Source: Viridibacillus soli (GTDB taxonomy: Bacteria; Bacillota; Bacilli; Bacillales_A; Planococcaceae). Taken from it: a stretch of 45,459 nucleotides of DNA. The stretch covers positions 1 through 45,459 of the forward strand of contig NZ_JAEOAH010000046.1 in assembly GCF_016612995.1 (NCBI RefSeq). Direction: 5' to 3'. The notes beneath the pieces were generated by a model. The model did not search any database and was not told the DNA's origin. It saw only the letters and a list, made by a program, of their open reading frames with translations. Positions 24,729 to 34,124 of this stretch are shown here, in pieces. Numbering within the stretch: the stretch's first letter is position 1; every line of letters begins with the position of its first letter. A program made the translations under genes and the position numbers.

Positions 24729-25151
24729 TTACCACTTTTTTATTTTACTTTTCGAGTCAAATTTATCTTTAGGTAAGTCTTCACCTCTAATTTCCTTATG
24801 CTCAAACTTAAGTACTTTATATCCTGGAATTCTAAAAGTGATGGTCTCAATCCCATATGGAGGCATAATAGCCCTTAGGTAAGTTACTACTTGTACAGTC
24901 ACATCGAAATTATCTTCAGCTTCATTTTTCGTAACCATTGTTATCTTTGGCAAAAAATATAACCTTATTTCACCATGATAATCTTTAATTGCTTTAGATA
25001 TTTCTCCTGACATAGATCTTAGGAAGGCTTCCTCAATAAGTAATTCCTGGATTTCCCCATCGTTTTCATTTATTGACGAATAACTTTTCATATTAAGAGT
25101 AGTGCTTATGCATAAAAACAACAAAAAGAAAAGTATAAGTTTTTTCAACAT
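24729..25151 (-). CDS. DUF3888 domain-containing secreted protein
   Basis: The 140-residue protein has a signal peptide (KKLILFFLLFLCIST, residues 3-17) and the DUF3888 core: LLIEEAFLRSMSGEISKAIKDYHG, then MPPYGIETITFRI and FEHKE near the end. These Bacillus proteins are exported and of unknown role. AGAGG precedes the ATG. The gene ends ten bases from the right tip of the IS3 element, so the insertion just missed it. Confidence 0.82.
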   Translation of the reverse strand: MLKKLILFFLLFLCISTTLNMKSYSSINENDGEIQELLIEEAFLRSMSGEISKAIKDYHGEIRLYFLPKITMVTKNEAEDNFDVTVQVVTYLRAIMPPYGIETITFRIPGYKVLKFEHKEIRGEDLPKDKFDSKSKIKKW

Positions 25152-25188
25152 CTTAATAAACCTCTTTTTTTTATAAATTTACTTTAAC

Positions 25189-25488
25189 CTAACTTCCACT
25201 TTTTATGTATGATTCATAAAGCTCGATTGTAGGCGTTTCTAACGTCTTGGAGCGGTAAAAGCCTTTTGTCATGGCATGCTTACTATAGGATAGCCCTAGC
25301 GTTAATGTACGTGTTGCATAACCCGCTTCCCTTGCGATATCCTCACACATTTCTAAAAGTACGACTAAAAGCTCCTTACGTCTATGATAATCCTTCATTA
25401 GCATTTGACCTTTACCAAAACTCAGCTGATTTGATAGTAATGGCTCTCCGAAATTTGAAAGGTCAATACCCAAGTTTGATGAAGCCAT
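25189..25488 (-). pseudogene. Y-family DNA polymerase (UvrX/DinB-like) fragment
   Basis: The minus strand encodes LGIDLSNFGEPLLSNQLSFGKGQMLM, then KELLVVLLEMCEDIAREAGY and a little-finger-like GLSYSK...RSKTLETPT, matching the central/C-terminal part of UvrX/YqjW-type translesion polymerases. The catalytic palm (first ~240 residues) and about the last 80 residues are absent. A bare relic of a gene that is often carried by mobile elements or SOS-regulated. Confidence 0.75.
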
Positions 25489-25775
25489 TAAGTAATGTAA
25501 GCTTTAGAAATTACTTCGTAAAACCAATTTTCCATATGAAACACCCCCAATCCGTATAAATTTAACTTTGATTGAATCTTATACACCCTACTAAAGTGGT
25601 GAAATACAAAAAAGTATATCCTATTTGAATTAAATGCATGAAATTGTAAATCTTTTTTATTACATCCCAAAGCGGATTATCTTGACGGATCGGTTTATCC
25701 TCTAGCTTATTTCCCAGCATTGAAAATTTGTTATACACTAGAAAAATAAAAACCAAAAATAGTAGGTGAAAGAAT

Positions 25776-27122
25776 ATGTATGATGTTACAATCATCGGAG
25801 CCGGAGTAAGCGCTGTTTTTATGGCTTATACATTAGCCCACAGCAACAAAAATATTTTAATTCTTGATAAAGGAAAACCATTAGAACATCGAAATTGTCC
25901 TTTAGAACAAGAGGGATTATGTAACTGTAATGCATGTGATAAATATTTTGGTTTTGGTGGTCTAGGAAAATCTGAAGGTAAATTTAATTACACAAACGGG
26001 TTCGGAGGGGAGCTAGAGCAAAAAATAGGTAAAGAAGTTTTTATAAAACTAATGGATGAAGTAGATGAGATCCTATGTCGTTTTGGTGGAAATTCAGTTC
26101 TAAAATACTCCACAGATAATACAAATCTTACCAAAAGAGCCGAATCATGTGGCTTACAAATGCTAACAACACAAGTACGACACCTAGGTACTACACTTTC
26201 GACCGACATTTTTCAGCAACTCTATGAGTTTTTACTTAATAAGATAGATATCCGATTTCATATAGATGTACAACATATCGTTAAACAGAAAGAACATTTT
26301 GAAATAACTACAGATCAAGGAATAGTTCATTCTAAGCAATTAGTATTTGCAACTGGACGTTCTGGGACAGATTGGTTAAAAAAAATGTGCTCGACCCTTA
26401 AAATTACACAGGAACAAAGTCGCGTGGATTTAGGTATTCGAGTAGAAATGAAAGAAAATCAACTTCGCTCAATATTAAAAGATACATTTGAAACGAAGCT
26501 TTCTTATCAACACGAACATTTCACAGCAACTACTTACTGTATGAATCCAAAAGGACGTATTATCCGTAAGCACGAAGAAGGTTTAGTTATGCCTGACGGT
26601 CAAAATTTTCGAGAACAAAAGACTGGCACTTCTAACCTAAATTTCACTTTATTTATCCCAAGTTATTTTCCTACTCTAACAGAAGCAAATTTATATGCAA
26701 GGACAATTATTAAAAGACTTAACCAAGGACGAGATCGAATTGTTGTACAGCGTTTGGAGGATTTATTGAGGGGACAACCTACAGTGGCCAAGATGATGAA
26801 ATATAATCATATACAGCCTACACTATCTGGGGATTATGGAGACCTTAATAAAGAAATTCCACAATTATATATTGAAGGTCTTAAAGAATTTTTGTTACGT
26901 TTAGAACAATTTATTGAAGAACCTATTGATAAAGATACTTTACTATATGGAATTGATGGGAAATTTTATGCTCCTACGATTAAAATCAATGAACAGTTTG
27001 AGACATCTATTAAAGGATTGTATTTGATTGGAGATTGTTCAGGTGTTACCCATTCATTATCACAAGCAGCAGCAAGTGGCCTATATGTAGGAAAATGTTT
27101 ATCTGATAGTTCGACACTCTAA
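25776..27122 (+). CDS. FAD/NAD(P)-dependent oxidoreductase
   Basis: The 448-residue flavoprotein has an N-terminal Rossmann dinucleotide-binding motif (IIGAGVSA, residues 6-13, with acid Asp at the end of strand 2 in ILILDKG) and a C-terminal FAD motif LYLIGDCSGVTHSLSQAAASG. A Cys-rich segment, NCPLEQEGLCNCNACD, follows the first strand pair; this fits the COG2509-type 'FAD-dependent dehydrogenase' group. The substrate is unknown. AGGTGAAAG precedes ATG. It is monocistronic, ending at the hairpin at 27195-27243. Confidence 0.88.
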   Translation: MYDVTIIGAGVSAVFMAYTLAHSNKNILILDKGKPLEHRNCPLEQEGLCNCNACDKYFGFGGLGKSEGKFNYTNGFGGELEQKIGKEVFIKLMDEVDEILCRFGGNSVLKYSTDNTNLTKRAESCGLQMLTTQVRHLGTTLSTDIFQQLYEFLLNKIDIRFHIDVQHIVKQKEHFEITTDQGIVHSKQLVFATGRSGTDWLKKMCSTLKITQEQSRVDLGIRVEMKENQLRSILKDTFETKLSYQHEHFTATTYCMNPKGRIIRKHEEGLVMPDGQNFREQKTGTSNLNFTLFIPSYFPTLTEANLYARTIIKRLNQGRDRIVVQRLEDLLRGQPTVAKMMKYNHIQPTLSGDYGDLNKEIPQLYIEGLKEFLLRLEQFIEEPIDKDTLLYGIDGKFYAPTIKINEQFETSIKGLYLIGDCSGVTHSLSQAAASGLYVGKCLSDSSTL

Positions 27123-27194
27123 TTATAAAAATAGTTAATTCTTCATATACAATCAAAAACAGCATTACGTAAAATACATTTTTAAACAGAAATT

Positions 27195-27245
27195 AAAAAA
27201 ACCAATCATGATAAATGAAAGCGATTATCATGATTGGTTTTTCGT
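27195..27245 (+). terminator. Rho-independent terminator
   Basis: Perfect stem AAAAAACCAATCATGATAA / TTATCATGATTGGTTTTT; it ends the FAD oxidoreductase transcript. Confidence 0.9.
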
Positions 27246-27440
27246 ATGAAATATGGGCATTTTTATGATTGAAATCGAATCTAATACATTCACCTAATTA
27301 AAATACATAAAGAACAGTATTTTCAATTTACCTATTTTGTTAGCTAGTAAAATAATGGATAATACCATCCACAATGCCTTGTTGCGCTTTTTCTGCTTCT
27401 ACCAAAGCACCGCAATATCTAAATAATTGATTTTAATATG

Positions 27441-27490
27441 TAAGAAAAAGAGGATATATGCTCATATATTGAACATAAAATCCTCTTATT
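27441..27490 (-). terminator. Rho-independent terminator of the phosphoesterase gene
   Basis: AAGAGGAT ... ATCCTCTT with an internal secondary stem and, on the minus strand, a TTTTTCTTA tail. Confidence 0.75.
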
Positions 27491-27511
27491 AGTTTAGTCT
27501 ATTTAATTAGT

Positions 27512-28108
27512 CTAACTCGAGTGCTTTTCACGTTGTGTTGCCTTCATAAATGTAACCGTTCGCTCCGTTGAATCATATAAACACCATTCTCGTGTTCCTA
27601 TAACAGCACCGACATTGACACCATATTTCTTTTTCTTCAATTGAATAGGTTTACCATATGTGAAGGATTTTTTTTGACCTTTTTTATACAATGCAGCATC
27701 ATGGCTATGTCCAAAAAAGACGATTGATTGTTCTATTTCAGTTAGTAACGGTTTCCAATCAGAAGGCCAATTAAATTGATGTCCGTGAATAATATTTGCA
27801 CCTTCAATTTGTAGCGTTTCAGGTAATTTTTCAAATGTATGTAGACCGGTTACTTGCATTATTCGTTCTTCTTGATTTCCACGTACTGAAGGGAAATGTA
27901 GTAAGTTGTTGAATAGCTCGGAATGCTCCGCGGCCTCCTCGAATGCAAGACCAGTCATATCTTTTGCCCTTTTCTTTCCGATTTTACATTCAAATAAATC
28001 ACCTAAACCAATGATTGTTGCATCTTCCGCTGTTTCTTGAATATGTTTCAAAACAGCGTCGGTATCTTCAAAACAAGAATGTAAATCTCCAATCAATGCA
28101 TATTTCAT
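27512..28108 (-). CDS. Calcineurin-like metallophosphoesterase
   Basis: The 198-residue phosphoesterase has all metal-binding blocks in order: GDLH (7-10), GLGDLFE (34-40), RGNQEE (76-81; most members have GNHE/GNHD), IIHGHQ (106-111) and FGHSHD (132-137). It resembles small YfcE/YmdB-type or bis(5'-nucleosyl)-tetraphosphatase-like proteins, but the substrate cannot be told. The start ATG follows GAGAGG. The gene is single and cytoplasmic. Confidence 0.88.
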   Translation of the reverse strand: MKYALIGDLHSCFEDTDAVLKHIQETAEDATIIGLGDLFECKIGKKRAKDMTGLAFEEAAEHSELFNNLLHFPSVRGNQEERIMQVTGLHTFEKLPETLQIEGANIIHGHQFNWPSDWKPLLTEIEQSIVFFGHSHDAALYKKGQKKSFTYGKPIQLKKKKYGVNVGAVIGTREWCLYDSTERTVTFMKATQREKHSS

Positions 28109-28432
28109 CTAGGTAACCATCCTCTCGAAAAATATAGTAGACATAATAACATAGATACTATCGCCAGTAAAAGGGAGGAGTACTAGTTAGAAACAGTATA
28201 ACTATTTTCGCAAAAATGTATTCACTATTTTTATTTTTTGAACGGCATAGATATTATGACAAATACATTAAAAAGGTGACAAAATCATATGTTTATTGCA
28301 AACACATAACATGAATTACGCTTTCATTAAGGTTAACAATCCAATATGCCCATTTTTTACTAGATGTGGTAGAATGAAAAAGGAAGAAAATTCAATTGTA
28401 AAATAGGGATTAGAGAAATGAGTTGACTAAGT
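28109..28432. other. Control region upstream of the NlpC/P60 gene
   Basis: AT-rich, 324 bases. I see no riboswitch and no convincing WalR box; a TAGAAT at about 28370 could be a -10 but lacks a good -35. Confidence 0.35.
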
Positions 28433-29584
28433 TTGAAGATGAATATGAAATGGGGCCGCACTGCGGTTATGACATTAGCATTAGCCAGTGGTTTTATGTA
28501 CACTGTGCAACCTCTACAAGCAGAAGCAGCAACATCAAAAGAAATGACACAAAAGAAAATAAAGATAGATAAGAAAATTAAAAAGCTAAATAAAGAAATT
28601 AAAGATTTAAAAGAAAAATTACAAGAAAAAACAAAAGAATATAAAGTCACACAAAAAAGCTTGAAAAAAGTAAATGAATCTATTACAGAAACAGAAAAAC
28701 GTATTGCAAGTCGTTCAGAAATCATTGATGACCGACTAAAAGCCTATCAAAATCATGATAGTGCAGTTAGCCCATACATAGAGGCAGTTCTTGGTTCTGA
28801 TAGTTTAACAGACTTAGTAAGTAGAGCAGTTTCTGTCAAAACAATCATCGATGCAGATCAAACTCTATTAAGTGAACAAGAAGATGATAAACAAAAGTTG
28901 GCTGACCAAAAAGCTGAGTTAGAAGAAACAAAAGCTAAATTACAAAAGCAATTCCAACAAATGCAAGAGGAAGAAAACGCTCTTGAAACAAAGAAAGCAG
29001 AAAATAAAGTAAAGTCATTACAACTAAAAAAACAAATTGCCTCTAAAAAAGAGGAAGAGCGTATTGCAAAAGAATTAAAAGAAAAAGAAAAAGAAGCACA
29101 AAAATTACTAGAACTTCAAAATACACAATTTATCAGTAATGAAGGCAATGCTGGAAATGGTAGTAACGGTGGTAGTCCAAGTGATGGCGACCAATCTGCA
29201 CCAAATGTTTCAGGCTCTCAAATTGCAATAGAGGCCATTGCTGAAGCAAGTAACTATTTAGGGACATCTTATGTATGGGGTGGTAGTAATCCAAGCACGG
29301 GCTTTGACTGCTCGGGTTTAACACAGTGGGCATTCAAAAAAGCCGGCTACTCACTTCCAAGAACAGCTGCCCAGCAATATTTAGCAACAAAAAAGATTGA
29401 TCGTAGCAGTGCAAAAGCAGGGGATTTAGTATTCTTTAGTTACGGCTCAGGTGTTGCGCATGTCGGTATTTACCTAGGTGACAATAAAATGCTTGATTCA
29501 CAAAATAATGGTGTCGTTGTAGAAACCTTAGATTGGTGGAATCAGTATTTAGTTGGATTCGGCCGTGTATCTGGCGTAAACTAA
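28433..29584 (+). CDS. NlpC/P60 peptidoglycan endopeptidase, CwlO-like
   Basis: This secreted cell-wall hydrolase probably cuts D-Glu/meso-DAP (or Lys) bonds in stem peptides. It has a signal peptide to AEAA (residue ~33), a long Lys/Glu coiled coil (about 35-130 and 150-225) as in CwlO/PcsB, a Gly/Asn/Ser linker (about 238-262), and a C-terminal NlpC/P60 domain with Cys293 in GFDCSG and His343 in VAHVGIY. TTG 28433 or ATG 28439/28445 may be the start; none has a good ribosome site. CwlO-type proteins need FtsEX for activity in B. subtilis; that is family knowledge, not seen here. A terminator follows. Confidence 0.9.
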   Translation: MKMNMKWGRTAVMTLALASGFMYTVQPLQAEAATSKEMTQKKIKIDKKIKKLNKEIKDLKEKLQEKTKEYKVTQKSLKKVNESITETEKRIASRSEIIDDRLKAYQNHDSAVSPYIEAVLGSDSLTDLVSRAVSVKTIIDADQTLLSEQEDDKQKLADQKAELEETKAKLQKQFQQMQEEENALETKKAENKVKSLQLKKQIASKKEEERIAKELKEKEKEAQKLLELQNTQFISNEGNAGNGSNGGSPSDGDQSAPNVSGSQIAIEAIAEASNYLGTSYVWGGSNPSTGFDCSGLTQWAFKKAGYSLPRTAAQQYLATKKIDRSSAKAGDLVFFSYGSGVAHVGIYLGDNKMLDSQNNGVVVETLDWWNQYLVGFGRVSGVN

Positions 29585-29604
29585 GCAATAGCTAATTCAA
29601 TCTT

Positions 29605-29637
29605 AAAAGCTCTTTAATCATAAAAGAGCTTTTTTTA
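29605..29637 (+). terminator. Rho-independent terminator
   Basis: AAAAGCTCTTT / AAAGAGCTTTTTTT just after the endopeptidase gene. Confidence 0.88.
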
Positions 29638-29762
29638 GTGCAAAAAATGATGAAAAAGAAAAGATTAGTGCAAGTTTCAATAGAAGTATAGTAGGATGAA
29701 GAGAATAAATAAAAACAGGTAGCATCAATAGCTATGAAAATGATGCTTTATAGGTGAAAGAG

Positions 29763-30932
29763 ATGCAAAGTAAGATGAATAAGGCACTTTATCTAGTGCT
29801 AGCGAATTTATTAGTCGTGTTTTTAGGAATAGGTCTTGTTGTTCCTGTTCTACCGACATTAATGAGGGAAATGCATTTAAGTGGAGCAACGATGGGCTAC
29901 TTAATAGCGGCGTTTGCTTGTGTACAATTAGTAGTATCACCAATCGCCGGTAGATGGGTCGATCGATTTGGCCGAAAAAAAATGATCGTTATCGGTATGA
30001 TGATATTTGGTTTTTCTGAATTATTATTTGGATTCGGTCAAGATGTGAAAGTTCTTTATGCATCACGTATGTTAGGCGGTATTAGTGCGGCATTTATTAT
30101 GCCGGCAGTTACGGCATATGTTGCGGATGTTACGACATTAAAACAACGTTCAAAAGCAATGGGTTATGTGGCTGCAGCTATTAATACAGGTTTTATTATT
30201 GGACCTGGAATTGGTGGTTTTTTAGCCGAACTTAACACGAGATTGCCATTCTTCTTTGCGGCGGGATTAGGTTTTTGTGGAGCTATTTTCTCCCTGTTAT
30301 TTTTGAAGGAAACAGCGTCTACTCAAGAAGGACAAAATGAAACTGCAGAAGTAAAGACAAAACCAGGATTTAAAAAAGTACTTGAGCCCATTTACCTTAT
30401 CCCGATGCTAATAATCTTAGTGTCATCATTTGGCTTAGCAACTTATGAAACAGTTTATGGACTATATTTAGACCATCAATTTGGTTTTACAGCAAAGGAT
30501 ATTGCATTGCTCATTACGATTAGTGGCATTTTAGGAACGATTACACAAGTTTTCGCCTTCGATCGTCTAACAAGCTGGCTTGGTGAAATTCGTTTGATAC
30601 GAGTTTGTTTAGCAGTAGCAGCTGTATTCATGATTGCCATGATGCAAGTATCAGCTTATGCTCTAGTATTAGCAGTTACGCTAGTCATTTTCCTAACATT
30701 TGATTTAATAAGACCTGCACTGACGACCTATTTATCGAAAGTAGCCGGCAATGAGCAAGGTTTTGTGGGTGGCTTAAATTCAACATTCACAAGTGTTGGT
30801 AACATCATCGGGCCCGCTGTAGCAGGTATCCTTTTTGATATAAACGTCCATTACCCATACGGTTTTGCAATGGTCGTATTAGCTATTAGCTATGCAATGG
30901 CATTTTTTTGGAAAAAACCGCAGCAAGTATAA
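29763..30932 (+). CDS. bmr: Bmr/NorA-type MFS multidrug efflux transporter
   Basis: This is a 12-helix proton-driven drug exporter. Motif A (GRWVDRFGRKK) lies between helices 2 and 3, motif C (GFIIGPGIGGFLAE) in helix 5, and the closing NEQGFVGGLNSTFTSVGNIIGP segment; all match Bmr and Blt of B. subtilis closely from memory. GTG 29754 is in frame but AGGTG at 29752-29756 is spaced for ATG 29763. Unlike the B. subtilis locus there is no neighbouring BmrR/BltR regulator, so control is unknown. Substrates expected from the family are fluoroquinolones, dyes and quaternary ammonium compounds. Confidence 0.92.
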   Translation: MQSKMNKALYLVLANLLVVFLGIGLVVPVLPTLMREMHLSGATMGYLIAAFACVQLVVSPIAGRWVDRFGRKKMIVIGMMIFGFSELLFGFGQDVKVLYASRMLGGISAAFIMPAVTAYVADVTTLKQRSKAMGYVAAAINTGFIIGPGIGGFLAELNTRLPFFFAAGLGFCGAIFSLLFLKETASTQEGQNETAEVKTKPGFKKVLEPIYLIPMLIILVSSFGLATYETVYGLYLDHQFGFTAKDIALLITISGILGTITQVFAFDRLTSWLGEIRLIRVCLAVAAVFMIAMMQVSAYALVLAVTLVIFLTFDLIRPALTTYLSKVAGNEQGFVGGLNSTFTSVGNIIGPAVAGILFDINVHYPYGFAMVVLAISYAMAFFWKKPQQV

Positions 30933-30954
30933 AAAACGTAAACTTAAGATGATA

Positions 30955-30998
30955 GAAAAACGCAGAATAGAGTGCAATCTCTTTTCTGCGTTTTTTGC
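30955..30998 (+). terminator. Rho-independent terminator
   Basis: AAAAACGCAGAA.AGAG / CTCT.TTCTGCGTTTTTT behind the efflux gene. Confidence 0.88.
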
Positions 30999-31116
30999 TT
31001 TTATTCATAAAACGTTATAGTCTGCATAAAGTAGCTTAAAAAATGGGGGGTAACGGAAAATAATTTACTAATATCCCCCTAGTATGCTGTAATGATAGTT
31101 TGAAATTTGCACTAAA

Positions 31117-32028
31117 TTATGTGTGAGATAACATAGGGAAAATTAGCTTGTTATTTTTAAAGAGTTCACTTTTATCAGCCATTACCATAAGAGTAGAATC
31201 CTCTTCTTTAAAAATACTTACTTCATAATTTTCATTGTTGATTGGCATAAATCTCAGAATAACATTTTTCGTCTGTTCCGTTGCCAAGGTATATATAACA
31301 TCTTCAATTTCTATTTTTTGGGTTGCCAAAATATCATACAAGATTAAAGTGTCATCAACGTATTCTGCTACAGCTATCGCTTGGAAGTCTTCTATATAGA
31401 ACAGATTTTCCTTTAAACTGTACAAATCAAAGTAGTTACAATAGAACATTATTAATCCGGCATTATCCTGCATAGAAAGTTTAAATAGTGAAACAGCTTC
31501 TTTTGCTTTTTCAAAAAGCAAGTTCAGGTCGCTAACATGATCTATGTCCATTTTTCGGACAGAATAAGGACTTTTGATTTTAGAATTTTTTATGGAAGCT
31601 TGATATTCATCAACAGGCACAAATCCAAACTTAGGATAAAAATCAAGAACACTGTCATTGGCGTAAAGATAAATCATATCACATTTATTTTCCCACTCGG
31701 TTAAAACCTTTTCCAAAAGAACTCGGCTTAGCCCTTTGTTCCGGTAATGTTCATCTGTCATTACTGTACCTAACTGAATAAATCGTTTCTTTTCTCCCAA
31801 AACAATAAAATCAATTATATTCACTGTGATATGAGAAACAATTCTATCGATATCTAACAGAGAATACAAAAGACAATTATCTTCCCAATAACCACTTTTA
31901 TACCATTTTTCAAAATCAAAATGAAAAACTTGTTGGGTAAGCAAATTAAAACTGTTTCGGAGCTCATTGTTATGTTTAAAGTGTGAAATCAATTTATAAT
32001 CCCTATTATTAATAACGATATTTTCCAT
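31117..32028 (-). CDS. GNAT-family N-acetyltransferase
   Basis: The 303-residue protein has an N-terminal GNAT domain with the acetyl-CoA binding loop VMTDEHYRNKGLSRVLLEKVL (about residues 89-109) and the strand-helix IYLYANDSVLDFYPKFGFVPV typical of the family. The C-terminal ~140 residues form a second, less conserved domain, as in GNAT proteins of ~300 aa. The target is unknown. GGAGG is ideally placed before the ATG. The gene is monocistronic; 31000-31116 holds no clear minus-strand terminator. Confidence 0.88.
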   Translation of the reverse strand: MENIVINNRDYKLISHFKHNNELRNSFNLLTQQVFHFDFEKWYKSGYWEDNCLLYSLLDIDRIVSHITVNIIDFIVLGEKKRFIQLGTVMTDEHYRNKGLSRVLLEKVLTEWENKCDMIYLYANDSVLDFYPKFGFVPVDEYQASIKNSKIKSPYSVRKMDIDHVSDLNLLFEKAKEAVSLFKLSMQDNAGLIMFYCNYFDLYSLKENLFYIEDFQAIAVAEYVDDTLILYDILATQKIEIEDVIYTLATEQTKNVILRFMPINNENYEVSIFKEEDSTLMVMADKSELFKNNKLIFPMLSHT

Positions 32029-32634
32029 TTGTATATCCTCCTTGCATATAGCTGAATAGATTATATCCCATTTCTATTACTTGGAAAAACCTCATACTTA
32101 TTTCTTAAAAGAGAATAAGACAATACAGTTTATAACCACTTTGGCTTATTTTTTGTTTGAATACCCTTTGACGACAAATAATATTTCATAGCTAAAGTAG
32201 ATAGACCTATCTATTCCCGATGAAAAATCGATATACATATTAGAATTTCTTTGATCCAATTCACTCTTTGTATCAGTACCCAATCTCCAAGACTTTCTAT
32301 GTTCTTCTTTTCTTGGAATATAAATATATTCTCTTAGCATATAATTATTATTGAATTTATACCTTTTTTTCTTTTGGTCAAATTTTATTTTAAATCTACA
32401 TTAGCGTGTTTAAACTGATTTATTCAAGTGAAATTAGGTATTAGAGACTATTAAATTCTAATAATAGTACTAAAAATCTTGTAAATATGAAAAACTATCT
32501 AATATAGCATTTTACTTATAAATTAAATTTAAGGACAAAAGGTGCTTTAGATAGGCCTTTATTTGTCGAATTTTTGATGAAAATTCGCTATACTGGTAAT
32601 TGTAAATAATCCATAGAGAAAGTAGTGAACGATT
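32029..32634. other. Gene-free stretch
   Basis: About 600 very AT-rich bases. A 64-codon minus frame (32146-32340) lacks a ribosome site and family features. Promoters for the GNAT gene and the SRPBCC gene must lie within. Confidence 0.45.
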
Positions 32635-33081
32635 ATGGCAACAGCATCACATACAGTAGAGATTCCATTACCAGCGATAGAAGTTTGGGAATTTGTTAGC
32701 AATATGGAAAAATGGGCAAAACTTGTACCCGGATATAGAGAACATGAAATCATCAATGATCGTCAATCTACTTGGACATTTGCTGGCAATGTCGGCGTCT
32801 TGAAAAAAACAGTAAAAGTACAAATTGATATTATCGATTGGGAAGAACCATCAAAAATTACATTTAATCTTATAGGGTTAACAGATAAATTTACTGGAAA
32901 TGGATATTTTGAAGCAACAGCATTAGAAGCTGAAAAAACGCAAATGGTCGGTTTTTTAGAAGTAAATGCAGGGGGGTTAGCAGCTCCAGTGTTAAATCCA
33001 GTCTTCAAAGCTGTATTACCAAAAGCGACAACAATGTTAACAGAACGTGTTGCGAATAAGATTAGATTAGTTCACGCTTAA
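32635..33081 (+). CDS. SRPBCC/CoxG-family protein
   Basis: This 148-residue START-like lipid/ligand-binding fold protein has the family pattern: N-terminal strand SHTVEIPLPAIEVWEFVSNMEKWAKLVPG, a middle of alternating strands, and the C-terminal helix AVLPKATTMLTERVANKIR. CoxG members are linked to CO dehydrogenase maturation in some bacteria, but isolated homologues like this one are of unknown role. It ends with a clean terminator. Confidence 0.85.
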   Translation: MATASHTVEIPLPAIEVWEFVSNMEKWAKLVPGYREHEIINDRQSTWTFAGNVGVLKKTVKVQIDIIDWEEPSKITFNLIGLTDKFTGNGYFEATALEAEKTQMVGFLEVNAGGLAAPVLNPVFKAVLPKATTMLTERVANKIRLVHA

Positions 33082-33095
33082 TAGTAGAACCATCG

Positions 33096-33126
33096 AAAAA
33101 GCCTTTCCAGTTGGAGAGGCTTTTTG
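33096..33126 (+). terminator. Rho-independent terminator
   Basis: AAAAAGCCTTTCC / GGAGAGGCTTTTT, a tight hairpin after the SRPBCC gene. Confidence 0.88.
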
Positions 33127-33273
33127 CATTATTAGGCTTAGTCCTTATTCTGAAAAATCGCAGTTAGTAATCCGAACGCCAAAACTGATTCATTTGAATT
33201 GGCCAATTAGAGGTCCATCTTCGATAAAGCAGTTAATGCCAAAGTATCCATTTAGTTTAAGAGATTTTTTGAG

Positions 33274-33300
33274 GACTTCAAATTTGAAGTCTTTTTGTTT
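33274..33300. terminator. Palindromic terminator-like hairpin
   Basis: GACTTCAAATTTGAAGTC is a perfect 18-base palindrome followed by TTTTTGTTTT on the plus strand. Confidence 0.5.
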
Positions 33301-33341
33301 TCTTGTTCAATTAAAGTACCAATTAGATGAAATTTGGAAAA

Positions 33342-33692
33342 CTACTTTTCTCCGTATTTACCATCCCTAAATGCTTTTCTATATTTACCATCCTCTACTT
33401 CAATTGCTATTGCTTCTTGGGTACTTATTCCTTCTATAGAGTAATATTTTGTACCTTTTTCGTACGCATTCGAGAAATTTCCAGAGTACGTTCCCTCCAT
33501 ATCCGAATACTTTGTTACTTCACCAATTTCTTCACTGATATCATTTACAGATTCATTACTTAATTGATAAATGTAACCATCCCAAACGATAAATGAAAAA
33601 GCCCAATCTGCTGATGAATTGTTATTATTGGAGCAACCTAATAAAAAGATAACAGAAATTAAAACAGTAAATAAATAATTTTTTAATCTCAT
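33342..33692 (-). CDS. Small lipoprotein, 116 aa
   Basis: It has a lipoprotein signal peptide (RLKNYLFTVLISVIFLLGCSN) with lipobox LLGC, Cys at residue 19, then an Asn/Ser linker and a small domain with AFSFIVWDGYIYQLS and EIGEVTKYSDMEGTYSGNFSNAY. I do not know the family; similar Bacillus lipoproteins exist as singletons. The frame reaches 18 codons further up, but AGGAGG lies right before the ATG at 33692-33690. It is exported and membrane-anchored. Confidence 0.82.
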   Translation of the reverse strand: MRLKNYLFTVLISVIFLLGCSNNNNSSADWAFSFIVWDGYIYQLSNESVNDISEEIGEVTKYSDMEGTYSGNFSNAYEKGTKYYSIEGISTQEAIAIEVEDGKYRKAFRDGKYGEK

Positions 33693-34124
33693 ACGTACTA
33701 CCTCCTTTCGCATAAATAGGTTGTTTCCATTTAGAGTTTTACTCATAGTTCTTCAACTAGCCTGTTTATGTTAGTTGACAATAGAAGTCTTAATATGGAT
33801 ACTCCTATAATGAGTTATAGGTTTCATTAATTGGAAATAAATAACTTTCTACTATCATTTTAATTATAGAAACATCATCACTACTATGTTTCACAATACT
33901 GAAGTATTTTGTAGCCACACCATTAAATCGTTGCATCCAATCTTTTAATCGGCTGTGATAGTTATTGACATTTTGGATATGATACAGCCCCTTTACTCGT
34001 TCTGTTCCATCTGACTTTACAGCCGTATATAATAAATATAAAGTAAATCGTGAAGGAAATTACTGCTGTGGCGATTGTAAATACAAAATTCGACTGGAAT
34101 TTCTTTAGAGTATTGCTGTTTAGA
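33693..34124. other. Spacer containing an IS1595 relic
   Basis: Apart from the transposase fragment at 33898-34020, nothing is recognisable. Near 33747-33778 an imperfect inverted repeat around TTCAACTA...TTAGTTGA resembles part of the palindrome at 36589-36625. Confidence 0.4.
33898..34020 (-). pseudogene. IS1595-family transposase, C-terminal fragment
   Basis: The minus strand reads LYHIQNVNNYHSRLKDWM and QRFNGVATKYFS. This aligns residue for residue with [27 protein letters not shown] of the IS1595 transposase at 22514-23269, but differs enough to be another member. Only ~40 residues remain. Confidence 0.7.

Larger units (their letters stand above)
27123..27511. other. Intergenic with two terminators and a possible relic
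   Basis: Hairpins at 27195-27243 and 27441-27490 end the genes on either side. Between them the minus strand reads ALVEAEKAQQGIVDGIIHYF, like the last residues of an N-acetylmuramoyl-L-alanine amidase, but it is too short to call. Confidence 0.4.

Noticed and set aside
25562-25795. 77-codon hydrophobic minus-strand frame before the FAD oxidoreductase
   Set aside because: Its start overlaps the oxidoreductase start and ribosome site, no ribosome site of its own, and no family match; a start at ~25720 is possible but unsupported.
27330-27425. Possible end of a cell-wall amidase on the minus strand
   Set aside because: Only ~24 residues resemble an amidase C-terminus; too short to call.
32146-32340. 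64-codon minus-strand frame
   Set aside because: No ribosome site and no hydrophobic or domain pattern; AT-rich DNA gives such frames by chance.
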